Of a stretch of DNA of 23,787 bases, positions 7,541 to 14,934 are shown in pieces. The position numbers and the translations under genes were made by a program. Below the pieces are notes generated by a model. That model was given only the letters and a program-made list of their open reading frames with translations. It ran no database searches and was not told the origin of the DNA. Within the stretch, counting starts at the first letter, position 1; each line of letters begins with the position of its first letter. The stretch comes from Bog-756 sp050011635 (GTDB lineage: Bacteria; Actinomycetota; Acidimicrobiia; Acidimicrobiales; RAAP-2), in assembly GCA_050011635.1 (NCBI GenBank), contig JBEKIU010000043.1, positions 1 to 23,787 on the forward strand, in the 5' to 3' direction.

Positions 7541-8790
7541 GGGCCCTCCTGTTCGGCGCGCGTCCCGATCGACGGGAGCAGCGGCCGGTGCCCACCGACG
7601 ACCTCGAGGCCCGGCTGGCGGCGCTCCCGTTCGGCCTGCACGAGATGGACGACGCCCGTCCGGTCCACCCGGACTGGGTCGTGACCAGACCAATCCTCTC
7701 CGGCGTGTGTGGGTCGGACACCAAGCTGGTCCTCGGCGAGTTCGACGATGGGGACATCGACAACCCAATGGCCGCCTTCTCCTCCCTTCCCCACGTGCCC
7801 GGGCACGAGGTGGTGGCCGAGGTGGTCGCGCTCGGGCCCGAGGCCCGGGACGTCGAAGTCGGCCAGCGGGTCGTGCTCAACCCGTGGCTGAGCTGTGCCC
7901 CCCGCGGCATCACGCCCCTGTGCCCACCGTGCCAGGCCGGGGACCTCAACCTGTGCTGGTCCTTCACCAAGGGAGACATCGGCCCCGGGGTTCACATCGG
8001 TGTGGTCACCGGTGCTCCGGGTGCCTGGGCCGAGCAGCTCGCCGCCCACTCCTCCATGCTCTTCCCGGTGCCCGACGACGTGACAGACGAGGCCGCGGTG
8101 CTGGCCGACCCGTTCTCGGTCTCGTTCCACGCCATCGTCCGCAATCCGCCACCACCCGGCGGGAAGGCGTTGGTCATCGGATCCGGCGCCCTCGGATTGG
8201 CCAGCGTGGCCATCCTCACATCCCTGTACCCGCAGGTCGAGGTGGCCGTGGTGGCACGGTTCCCGGCCCAGATGGAACTGGCCCGGAAGTTCGGCGCCTC
8301 CGCGGTCTTCCCCCACGAGCCCCGGATGGCCCTGGTCGAGGCCCTGGCCGACTGGTCAGGGGGTGTGCTCCATCAGGCCTTCGACGGCCTGCCCATGACC
8401 CAACCGGGTCACATCGATGTGGTCTATGACACGGTGGCCAAGCCCGAGACCTTCGAGGTCGGGGTGCGGGTCCTGGCGGAACGAGGACGCCTCGTCTACA
8501 CCGGGGTGGCCATCCCCGGACGGTGGGAGTGGACCCCCGTGTACTTCAAGGAGCTGACCATCGTCGGCTCGAACGCCTTCGCCATGGAGGAGTTCGAAGG
8601 TGTCCGACAACATGCCATCCAGCACTATCTCGACCTGGTGCGGACCGGCCGGATCGACCTGACCTCGATGGTCACCCACCGGTACCCGCTCGAGAACTGG
8701 TGGGACGCGCTCAAGACCCTGGCCAGACCGGCCGAGAGCGGCGTCCTGAAAGCCACCTTCGAACCCAACGGCCGGCGGGCCGCATTCTGA
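7537..8790 (+). CDS. Zinc-binding medium-chain alcohol dehydrogenase
   Basis: MDR-family, zinc- and NAD(P)-dependent alcohol or polyol dehydrogenase of 417 residues. The catalytic zinc residues are C58 (GVCGSD) and H90/E91 (PGHEVV). The structural zinc cysteines are present as C120, C129, C132 and C140. The Rossmann motif IGSGALGL lies around 215-222. The protein is longer than the usual 340-380 residues, with an insert between the first strands and C58 and another around the LPMTQPGH stretch (about 290). The ATG at 7537 overlaps the SDR stop by 4 bp. It points toward the FGGY kinase, which is transcribed convergently. The fused translation with the SDR and nearby kinase suggest oxidation of a sugar alcohol or glycosyl moiety. 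The specific substrate is not deducible. Confidence 0.92.
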   Translation: MRALLFGARPDRREQRPVPTDDLEARLAALPFGLHEMDDARPVHPDWVVTRPILSGVCGSDTKLVLGEFDDGDIDNPMAAFSSLPHVPGHEVVAEVVALGPEARDVEVGQRVVLNPWLSCAPRGITPLCPPCQAGDLNLCWSFTKGDIGPGVHIGVVTGAPGAWAEQLAAHSSMLFPVPDDVTDEAAVLADPFSVSFHAIVRNPPPPGGKALVIGSGALGLASVAILTSLYPQVEVAVVARFPAQMELARKFGASAVFPHEPRMALVEALADWSGGVLHQAFDGLPMTQPGHIDVVYDTVAKPETFEVGVRVLAERGRLVYTGVAIPGRWEWTPVYFKELTIVGSNAFAMEEFEGVRQHAIQHYLDLVRTGRIDLTSMVTHRYPLENWWDALKTLARPAESGVLKATFEPNGRRAAF

Positions 8791-8831
8791 CCCGCGGGTC
8801 GAGCCCCGGTGGGGGTCCGCCCCGCCCTGGA

Positions 8832-10238
8832 TCAGCCCTCCGGGCCTAGCGCCTCGAACCGCCCGTAGCGGATGGATGCGGCCTCGGCCCACGCCGGGTC
8901 CGGCTCGATCCTGCGCCCGGCGCGCGCCCACCCGCCGGCTGCGTCGAACGAGGACTCCAGACCGGCAGCCATCCGGGCCAGGAAGGCGGCCCCGAGCGCA
9001 GCCCCCTCCGGCACTGCCACCGTGTCTACCGGGAGACCGGTGGCATCGGCCACCGCCTGCATCCACGGAACCGACCGGGACCCTCCACCGGTGGCGATGA
9101 TCCTCCGTCCCCCGAACCCGGACCGCTCCAGGATGCGCCGGATCACGAACCCGCTCGCCTCGTAGGCGCCGCGCACCAGTGAGCCGGGGCCCTGGGAGAT
9201 GTCGAGATCGTGCACGCTGGCCCTGAGCTCGGGGTCGTGGAAGGGTGTCCGCTCCCCTCGCAGGTAGGGGAGCCACACCGGCACCCTCGCCGGGTCGCCG
9301 GCCCGTTCGTCCCCGGCCCCGTTCCCGGCCCCGGCCGGTACCCCCGCCCGGCGCCGCGCCGGGGACCCCACCACCGTGCCCACCCAGTCGGCGAAGAGGG
9401 CGCCGGCGTTGCTCGGACCACCGATCATCACCTGCCCTGGCACCATCGTGGGCAGGGTGGTGAGACCGGGCACGTCCTTCCACTGGTCGGTCACGACCCA
9501 CACGATGAGGGTCGCCCCGAAGATAGCCAGGACGTCTCCGGGTTGGTTGGCGCCGGCCACGATCTGCTCGCAGAACGCGTCGATCGAGCCACCGGCGAAG
9601 GCTGTCGGGGTCCCGGGCAGGGAACCGAGCGACGCCCCCGTCTGACCGACCACCGGGAGCTGCTCCTCGACCACCCCCAGCCTGTCGAGGGCGTCCTTGT
9701 CCCATCGGCCCCGGACGTACAGGTCACCGAAGGAGGTGGCCGTGGCCGCGTCGACGGCCGGGACGCCGGTGAGGGCGTGGGTGGCCACCGCCTGGCAGTT
9801 CCAGTACCCGAACGCCCCCGGGTGTTGGCCCACAGCCCAGCCCATCATGCGTCTCCCCTGGCCCCACTCCCCTCCCGGGTCGCCCACGGCCACATCCGGC
9901 GTGGTGTCCCGAGCCCTGCCGTCGCCGTAGAGGAGGCCAGGGAGCAGCGGCCGGCCCCGGCGGTCGACGGCGGTGATCGAGGGAACCATCGAGGTGACCA
10001 CAACCCCGGCGGCCGGTCCGTCGAGGTCGGCGGACACGGCGGCAAAGGCACGACGTGGGCCCCGGCGCCAGGCCAGGGCCACGTCGTGCTCGAGGAACTC
10101 GGCGGTCGGGGTGCCCACCCGGTGGGGCACCCTGGTCCTTGCCAGCACGGTGCCGTCGGCATCCACGGCCACCGCTTTCACCGACGTGGTACCTACGTCA
10201 ACGCCGACCGTGCAGCCTGATCCCCGGGGTCTGCTCAC
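8832..10238 (-). CDS. FGGY-family carbohydrate kinase (xylulokinase-like)
   Basis: ATP-dependent sugar or polyol kinase of the FGGY family (xylulo-, glycero-, erythritol and related kinases). The phosphate-1 motif is VGVDVGTTSVK (about 11-21). The middle contains AGGSIDAFCEQIVAGANQPGD with the likely catalytic aspartate. The second domain has PYLRGERTPFHDPELR and the FGGY signature region with ATGGGSRSVPWMQ, then PEGAALGAAF. The GTG at 10238 gives 468 residues and places the phosphate motif right at the N-terminus. An ATG at 10268 would add ten residues but falls inside a CATAAT box that looks like this gene's -10. It diverges from the D-2-hydroxyacid dehydrogenase across a short shared control region and converges on the alcohol dehydrogenase. 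The 41-nt gap 8791-8831 contains only a short CCCC-GGT-GGGG dyad that could help termination. Confidence 0.9.
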   Translation of the reverse strand: MSRPRGSGCTVGVDVGTTSVKAVAVDADGTVLARTRVPHRVGTPTAEFLEHDVALAWRRGPRRAFAAVSADLDGPAAGVVVTSMVPSITAVDRRGRPLLPGLLYGDGRARDTTPDVAVGDPGGEWGQGRRMMGWAVGQHPGAFGYWNCQAVATHALTGVPAVDAATATSFGDLYVRGRWDKDALDRLGVVEEQLPVVGQTGASLGSLPGTPTAFAGGSIDAFCEQIVAGANQPGDVLAIFGATLIVWVVTDQWKDVPGLTTLPTMVPGQVMIGGPSNAGALFADWVGTVVGSPARRRAGVPAGAGNGAGDERAGDPARVPVWLPYLRGERTPFHDPELRASVHDLDISQGPGSLVRGAYEASGFVIRRILERSGFGGRRIIATGGGSRSVPWMQAVADATGLPVDTVAVPEGAALGAAFLARMAAGLESSFDAAGGWARAGRRIEPDPAWAEAASIRYGRFEALGPEG

Positions 10239-10253
10239 AAACCTGACATTCGC

Positions 10254-10272
10254 GTCATGACACGCCATTATG
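10254..10272. promoter_or_regulatory. Candidate shared divergent promoter/operator, FGGY kinase versus hydroxyacid dehydrogenase
   Basis: The only A/T-rich patch in the gap. CATTAT (10266-10271, plus) and CATAAT (10272-10267, minus) overlap as opposing -10-like hexamers. The perfect 8-bp palindrome GTCATGAC (10254-10261) lies where the minus-strand transcript would begin, so a repressor bound there could block kinase transcription. Confidence 0.3.
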
Positions 10273-10345
10273 GACCCGAACCGGCGACCCGTCCGGTCCG
10301 AGTTCCGGCTGGGGCCGGAGATCCGAGCGAGGAGCGCCGAACAGC

Positions 10346-11332
10346 ATGTCCGAACAACGACCGAGAGCGCTGGTGACCGCCGCGGTGCGGGGCCCGGGGC
10401 TCGTCCTGCTCGGGGAGCTCGCCGACCTGACCATCGATTCGTGGCTCGACCAGCCCACCCTCAGGATCTACAACGCCGAGCAACTGGCGGAGCGGGTAGC
10501 GGCCGAGGGCGCCTCGATCGTGGTCGTGGAGAGCGACCGATGCGCGGGGCCCCTCTTCGATCAGCACCTGGTGGCCGTGTGCAGCTGCCGCGGAGACCCG
10601 ACCAACGTGGATGTCGCCGCGGCCACTGCGGCCGGGGTTCCGGTCCTGCGGGCCCCGGGTCGAAATGCCGACGCCGTGGCCGAGCTGGCCGTGGCCCTGC
10701 TCTTCGCGGCAACCCGCGGGGTGGTGGCCGCGGATGGCGACGTGCGCCGCGGTGAGATCTACAAGGACGGCACGATCCCCTACCAGCGGTTCCGGGCGTG
10801 GGAGCTGGCTGGTCGGACCGCCGGGCTCGTCGGGCTGGGTGCGGTGGGGCGTGCCTTGCGATGGCGACTGCGCGGCCTCGGCCTCGAGGTCATCGCCTAC
10901 GACCCCTACGCCGACGAGCCCACTGTGACCCTGGAGGAGCTCCTGGCCCGGGCGGACGTGATCTCGATGCACGCGCCGGTGACCCCGGAGACGACGGGGA
11001 TGATCGGTGCCGAACAGTTTGCCTCCATGCGCGACGGTGTGGTCTTCCTCAACACGGCCCGGGCGGCGTTGCACGACACCGATGCCCTGGTGGACGCGCT
11101 CCGGTCGGGGAAGGTTACGGCGGCCGGCCTGGACCACTTCGAAGGGGAGTCACTGGCCGTCGACCATCCGCTGACCACCTTCGACTCGGTGGTGCTGGCC
11201 CCGCATATCGGCGGTGCCACCTACGACACCGAGTCCAACCACACCACCACCATCGCCGAAGACCTGTGCCGGCTGCTGGCCGGCGCCCGGCCCCTCAACA
11301 TCGTCAACCCCGAAGTTCTGGACCGCCGGTGA
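10346..11332 (+). CDS. D-isomer-specific 2-hydroxyacid dehydrogenase
   Basis: NAD-dependent dehydrogenase of the phosphoglycerate/glycerate/lactate dehydrogenase superfamily, 328 residues, converting a D-2-hydroxyacid to the 2-keto acid or the reverse. The Rossmann motif is GLVGLGAVGRAL (160-171). The acidic residue after strand 2 is in AYDPYAD (D186), consistent with NAD. The catalytic triad is R239 (NTARA), E268 (FEGES) and H287 (PHIGG). The start is the ATG at 10346 with GAGGAG 11 nt upstream. It diverges from the FGGY kinase, and together they fit phosphorylation or oxidation of a sugar acid. Regulatory ACT domains are absent, so it is not a canonical SerA. A weak promoter lies near 10266. 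The exact substrate is unknown. Confidence 0.9.
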   Translation: MSEQRPRALVTAAVRGPGLVLLGELADLTIDSWLDQPTLRIYNAEQLAERVAAEGASIVVVESDRCAGPLFDQHLVAVCSCRGDPTNVDVAAATAAGVPVLRAPGRNADAVAELAVALLFAATRGVVAADGDVRRGEIYKDGTIPYQRFRAWELAGRTAGLVGLGAVGRALRWRLRGLGLEVIAYDPYADEPTVTLEELLARADVISMHAPVTPETTGMIGAEQFASMRDGVVFLNTARAALHDTDALVDALRSGKVTAAGLDHFEGESLAVDHPLTTFDSVVLAPHIGGATYDTESNHTTTIAEDLCRLLAGARPLNIVNPEVLDRR

Positions 11333-11364
11333 GGCTCGGCCCCGCAGGCGCGCTCCGTACGCCG

Positions 11365-11379
11365 TAGTCTGCCGTGATG
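11365..11379 (+). promoter_or_regulatory. Candidate leaderless promoter for the DUF35-thiolase pair
   Basis: TAGTCT (11365-11370) is followed by exactly 6 nt and ATG (11377-11379). It lies downstream of the hydroxyacid dehydrogenase stop and would start the DUF35/thiolase operon as a leaderless mRNA. Confidence 0.45.
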
Positions 11380-11802
11380 CCCGCCCGAGGTCCCGCCATC
11401 CGCCTCCTGCCCAGGATCGACCAGGACAACCGGTTCTTCTGGACCAGTGGGTCCGATGGCCGGCTGCGCTTCCTCCGCTGCCAGGACTGCCGCTCCTACG
11501 TGCACCCGCCCAGCCCCGTGTGTCCCTTCTGCCTCTCCGGTGACATCTCGCCCGAAGCCGTCAGCGGCCGGGCCACCCTGGTGGCCTACACCTGCAACGT
11601 GCAGGAGTGGATCCCGGGCAGCGAGCCCTACCTGATCGGCCTGGTGGCCATCGACGAACAAGACGACGTGCGATTGACCACCAACCTGGTCGACGTCGAG
11701 CCCGACGAGGTCCGCGACGGCATGGCCGTCGAGGTTGTCTTCGAACAGCACGAGGACGTCTACCTCCCCCTGTTCCGGCCATCACCCGGTCGGGCGTCAT
11801 GA
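11377..11802 (+). CDS. DUF35 zinc-ribbon/OB-fold acyl-CoA-associated protein
   Basis: A 141-residue protein with an N-terminal rubredoxin-like zinc ribbon, CQDC and CPFC (C35, C38, C49, C52), followed by a short OB-fold. This is the DUF35 (OB_aCoA_assoc) architecture. Family members bind and are needed by thiolase-like or hydratase partners; in actinobacterial steroid side-chain degradation a DUF35 domain partners the retro-aldolase Ltp2. Here its stop overlaps the start of just such a thiolase-fold protein (ATGA at 11799), strongly suggesting a complex. I chose the ATG at 11377 over the GTG at 11374 because it lies 6 nt after a TAGTCT box. Confidence 0.9.
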   Translation: MPARGPAIRLLPRIDQDNRFFWTSGSDGRLRFLRCQDCRSYVHPPSPVCPFCLSGDISPEAVSGRATLVAYTCNVQEWIPGSEPYLIGLVAIDEQDDVRLTTNLVDVEPDEVRDGMAVEVVFEQHEDVYLPLFRPSPGRAS

Positions 11803-13031
11803 GCACGGTCGAACCGCCGCTCGAGCGCCGGGCGGTGATCTCCGGCATCGGCCAGTCGGCCATCGGCCGGCCCCTCGGCCGCAGCGACCTGGACCTGACG
11901 GTCGAGGCGTGCTTGGCCGCCGTCCACGATGCCGGACTGACCCGCGACGCCATCGACGGGCTGGCCACCTACCCGGGAATGGGTGCAGGCACTGCCGGCT
12001 TCGCAGGGCCGAGCAGCCCCGAAGTCCAGGACGCGTTGCGGCTCAGGCTCGACTGGCACGACGGTGGCGGCGAGGGACCTGGCCAGATGCGGGCCCTCAT
12101 CGCCGCATGTCTGGCCGTCGGGGCGGGCCTGGCCCGCCACGTCCTCGTCTACCGGACGGTGACCGAGGCCACCGCCCAGGGAACCGGCGGCCGTCAAGGC
12201 ATCGGTGGAAGCGGAGGTGGCGGGGGTGGCGGCGTCCCGAGGTTCTCGGGCTTCCTGCAGTGGTCGCTGCCTTTCGGGGCCGTCTCCGCCGCCAACTGGA
12301 TCGCCCTGGTCGCCCAACGCCGCATGCACGAGTTCTCGTTGACCAGGGAGCAGCTGGGCCAGATCGCCCTCAACGGCCGGCGCAACGCCGCCCTCAACCC
12401 CGCCGCCATCTACTCCGATCCCATGGACCTCGCCACCTACCTCAGTGCACGCATGATCTCGACACCGCTCTGCCTCTTCGACTGCGACGCCCCCTGCGAC
12501 GGGTCGACGGCCTTTGTCGTCTCCCACCGCGACTACGCACCGGACACCCCTCACACGGCCTGCCATGTGAACGCGGTGGGCACCGCGCTGAGGGGCCGAC
12601 CCAGCTGGGACCAATTCGACGACACGACGACGATGGCAGCCCGCGATGCCGCGGCCTCGATGTGGGAACGGACCGACCTCCGACCCTCCGACGTCGACGT
12701 GGCCCAGCTCTACGACGGTTTCTCCATCCTCGCCATGGTGTGGCTGGAGGCACTCGGTTTCTGCGGCCGGGGCGAAAGCGGCACCTTCGTGGAGGATGGC
12801 ACCGCCATCGGGCGGGCGGGCGTCCTGCCGCTCAACACCGCTGGGGGGCAGTTGTCCGGGGGGCGCCTTCACGGCTTCGGCCTCATCCATGAGGCCTGTG
12901 TCCAGCTCCGGGGCGAAGGCGGCGCACGGCAGGTGCTCCGGCGCGGGGACGTCCTCCCCGAGGTGGCCGCGGTCAGCAACGGGGGCGGACCCATCGCCGG
13001 CACGCTGCTGCTGACCCGAGGTCCGGGCTGA
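11799..13031 (+). CDS. Thiolase-fold lipid-transfer-protein-like enzyme (SCP-x/Ltp2-like)
   Basis: A 410-residue protein of the non-specific lipid-transfer-protein/SCP-x thiolase subgroup. Recognisable motifs are VAQLYDGFSI (301-310), LGFCGRGE (319-326) and PLNTAGGQLSGGRLHG (344-359). The position normally holding the thiolase nucleophilic cysteine reads GGGEGPGQM (about 89-97) with no cysteine, so it is probably not a true thiolase; retro-aldol cleavage of a tertiary-alcohol acyl-CoA, as in Ltp2, is the closest known activity. The usual NTHGG histidine is alanine here (A348). A seven-glycine run (139-145) sits in a loop. It is translationally coupled to the DUF35 gene and transcription ends before an inverted-repeat region. 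Its acyl-CoA substrate is unknown. Confidence 0.87.
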   Translation: MSTVEPPLERRAVISGIGQSAIGRPLGRSDLDLTVEACLAAVHDAGLTRDAIDGLATYPGMGAGTAGFAGPSSPEVQDALRLRLDWHDGGGEGPGQMRALIAACLAVGAGLARHVLVYRTVTEATAQGTGGRQGIGGSGGGGGGGVPRFSGFLQWSLPFGAVSAANWIALVAQRRMHEFSLTREQLGQIALNGRRNAALNPAAIYSDPMDLATYLSARMISTPLCLFDCDAPCDGSTAFVVSHRDYAPDTPHTACHVNAVGTALRGRPSWDQFDDTTTMAARDAAASMWERTDLRPSDVDVAQLYDGFSILAMVWLEALGFCGRGESGTFVEDGTAIGRAGVLPLNTAGGQLSGGRLHGFGLIHEACVQLRGEGGARQVLRRGDVLPEVAAVSNGGGPIAGTLLLTRGPG

Positions 13032-13129
13032 GGCGGTGTGGTGCGGGGCCGGTTCGTTGGTCGTGGCGTCAGATTGTGGATCCGGACCGGGTGGAGCAAC
13101 CGAACAAGCGATGCAACAATTTCTGATCT

Positions 13130-13197
13130 GCCCGAATTATCGGCTGTAGCCGTTAGAACGACCGGTCCAACTATCGCCTGCAACCGATAATTCGGGC
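13130..13197. repeat. 68-bp inverted repeat, possible bidirectional terminator or mini-element
   Basis: GCCCGAATTATCGG (13130-13143) is perfectly complementary to CCGATAATTCGGGC (13184-13197). Pairing continues with a few mismatches to a 14-nt loop (13157-13170), giving a stem of about 27 bp. The loop itself contains ACCGGT. It lacks the T-run of a classical terminator and has no obvious target-site duplication. Confidence 0.7.
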
Positions 13198-13262
13198 GAT
13201 TCGCGAAACCCGACCACCGAGACCATGCCGACCGGGTTCGGTGCGTGCTGGTGTCGGATCAG

Positions 13263-13290
13263 CAGATGACCAGATGACCCGATGAGCCGA
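13263..13290. repeat. Short degenerate octamer tandem repeat
   Basis: CAGATGAC occurs twice in direct tandem (13263-13278), followed by CCGATGAG and CCGAT before the stop codon of the GMC gene (13291-13293). GATGACC within it can also pair with GGTCATC at 13297-13303. Confidence 0.5.
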
Positions 13291-14934
13291 TCATGAGGTC
13301 ATCAGATCGGCCGCCCGGGCGGCCAGCGCGGCAAGGGTGAGGGTCGGGCCGTAGCCGGACGAGGTGACGAACACCGAGGAGTCGGCCACGATCACGTTGT
13401 CGGCCTGGTGTAACCGACCAGCCGGATCGACCACCGACGTGGCGGGATCGGTCCCCATGCGGACGGTTCCCATGTTGTGCCGGCTCTCAGGTATGGCCGC
13501 CGGTGACGATGCGTTGCCCGTCCCCGGCGAAGTAGAGATGGCCGCCCACTCGGACCCCATCTCCTTCAGAATGGCGCGCAGCTTCGGGCCGTAGTGCGCA
13601 GAAGCGGCCAGCTCGTGGCGGCCGGGGCGGTAGGTCACCCGGGCCACCGGGAAGCCACGGGCGTCACGGACCGTCGGGTCGAGATCGACCCTGTTGCCGG
13701 CGTAGGGAAGGTCCTCGCCCTGCATGATGAATGCCCACAGCCGCTTCCGGATGGCCGAGTCGGCCATGAGCCGCGGGTGGTGGGTGCCCCACGGGACATG
13801 CTTGGCCTCCATGATCGGGAGGCCGGCCCCACTGTGCTCGACCATGCCTCCGCGCAGCCATGGGAGGCCGGCCTCGGCTGCGGCCTTCCGTGTGTCATCG
13901 TCGCCCACGATCATGTCGTCGTGGACATGGGTGACCGCCCGGCCCCGCTCGGCGTAGGTCCGGAAGGGCATCGAACCGGCCACGATGGTCTGGAAGTGGG
14001 TCATCAGGTACCGGCCCAGCAGCGGGTGGTCGAGCCCCGACAGGAGCAACAACCGCGGTGTCTCGATGGCACCGCCGGCGACGACCACGTGGCCCGCAGC
14101 CATGGTACGGGTGGCACCGTCAGGGCCCACCAGATCCACCCCGGTCGCCCGGTGGCCGTCGGTGCGGATGCGGGACACGAAGGTCTCCGTCACCAGCTCG
14201 GCCCGGCCGCTGGCCATGGCTCGGACCAGCATGGCGATCGGGTCGCCCTTGGCGTGGATCGGGCACCCGAAGTAGGCACAGAAGCCACAGTTGTTGCAGG
14301 CGGGCCTCCCGTCGTAGGCCACCGAATTGGCCGCGGTGGGGGCCGGGTAGGGGTGGTACCCGAGGCGTTCGGCTGCAGCACTGGAGAGGATGGCACCGAA
14401 CATGGGCGCACCCGAGGGCATCGGGAACGGGCCCGACCGGGGGGCGGCGAAGGGGTTGACGCCCTCCGTGCCGGCCACCCCGATGGCCCGCTCCACCTTG
14501 GCGTAGTACGGCTCGAGCTCGTCGTAGCCGATGGGCCAGTCGGCCACCTGGGCATCCGGCTGGGGCCCGAGCACCGAAAGGAGCCGGAAGTCGTCGGGCA
14601 TGAAACGGGGCACTTTCCCGTCGGCGTGGGTGCCGCCTCCACCGACCGTGGACGGAACCGAGTTGACCTCGCCCACATGGCTGTGGTCACCGTCTCCCTC
14701 GTGGGTCCGGAAGGTTCGCGGCTCGATGAGAGGGTCAGGGCCGAGGAAGTGACGGCTGAGGAACTTGATCTCGTCGTTCGAGTAGTCGAACGACGGACGG
14801 CTCAGATCATGGGGGTCGAGCAGGTGGTTCCTCCCCTTCTCGATGATGGCCACCGTCCACCCGGCCGCCGTCAGCACGTCGGCCACGGTGGCACCGCCCG
14901 GGCCTGATCCGATGATGATGGCGTCGACGGTCAT
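13291..14934 (-). CDS. GMC-family FAD-dependent dehydrogenase, large catalytic subunit
   Basis: FAD-binding GMC oxidoreductase of 547 residues, similar to the large subunit of gluconate 2-dehydrogenase and related sugar or alcohol dehydrogenases. The dinucleotide motif is IIIGSGPGGATVA (6-18) with E32 to bind the ADP ribose. A CNNCGFCAYFGCPIHAKG block (213-230) has four cysteines in C-x2-C-x2-C-x4-C spacing, possibly binding an iron-sulfur cluster for electron exit. The catalytic histidine is H486 (RHNMGTVRMG). The C-terminal motif normally ends VNPxLT, but here it is SSGYGPTLT, so the usual active-site Asn is G529. The ATG at 14934 overlaps the small-subunit stop (ATGA), so it forms a coupled pair. 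Substrate class is unclear: sugar, polyol, sterol or hydroxy acid. Confidence 0.9.
   Translation of the reverse strand: MTVDAIIIGSGPGGATVADVLTAAGWTVAIIEKGRNHLLDPHDLSRPSFDYSNDEIKFLSRHFLGPDPLIEPRTFRTHEGDGDHSHVGEVNSVPSTVGGGGTHADGKVPRFMPDDFRLLSVLGPQPDAQVADWPIGYDELEPYYAKVERAIGVAGTEGVNPFAAPRSGPFPMPSGAPMFGAILSSAAAERLGYHPYPAPTAANSVAYDGRPACNNCGFCAYFGCPIHAKGDPIAMLVRAMASGRAELVTETFVSRIRTDGHRATGVDLVGPDGATRTMAAGHVVVAGGAIETPRLLLLSGLDHPLLGRYLMTHFQTIVAGSMPFRTYAERGRAVTHVHDDMIVGDDDTRKAAAEAGLPWLRGGMVEHSGAGLPIMEAKHVPWGTHHPRLMADSAIRKRLWAFIMQGEDLPYAGNRVDLDPTVRDARGFPVARVTYRPGRHELAASAHYGPKLRAILKEMGSEWAAISTSPGTGNASSPAAIPESRHNMGTVRMGTDPATSVVDPAGRLHQADNVIVADSSVFVTSSGYGPTLTLAALAARAADLMTS

Larger units (their letters stand above)
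13032..13290. other. Noncoding gap between convergent genes, rich in inverted repeats
   Basis: No convincing coding frame is present. It contains the 68-bp inverted repeat at 13130-13197, a nearby TTCGCGAA palindrome (13200-13207), and a tandem octamer repeat at 13263-13290 next to the GMC stop. It is more A/T-rich than the surrounding genes. Both flanking genes end here, so it most likely holds termination or structural signals rather than promoters. Confidence 0.6.

Noticed and set aside
9210..10220. 336-codon plus-strand frame opposite the FGGY kinase
   Set aside because: Antisense shadow with a Gly/His/Arg-rich composition; kinase motifs are clear on the other strand.
13130..13197. Integron attC-like recombination site
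   Set aside because: GTTAGAAC in the left arm loosely recalls a core site, but the flanking layout does not match and no integrase or cassette array is present.
13594..14907. 437-codon plus-strand frame opposite the GMC gene
   Set aside because: It is the antisense of a well-defined GMC oxidoreductase and shows no family motif.
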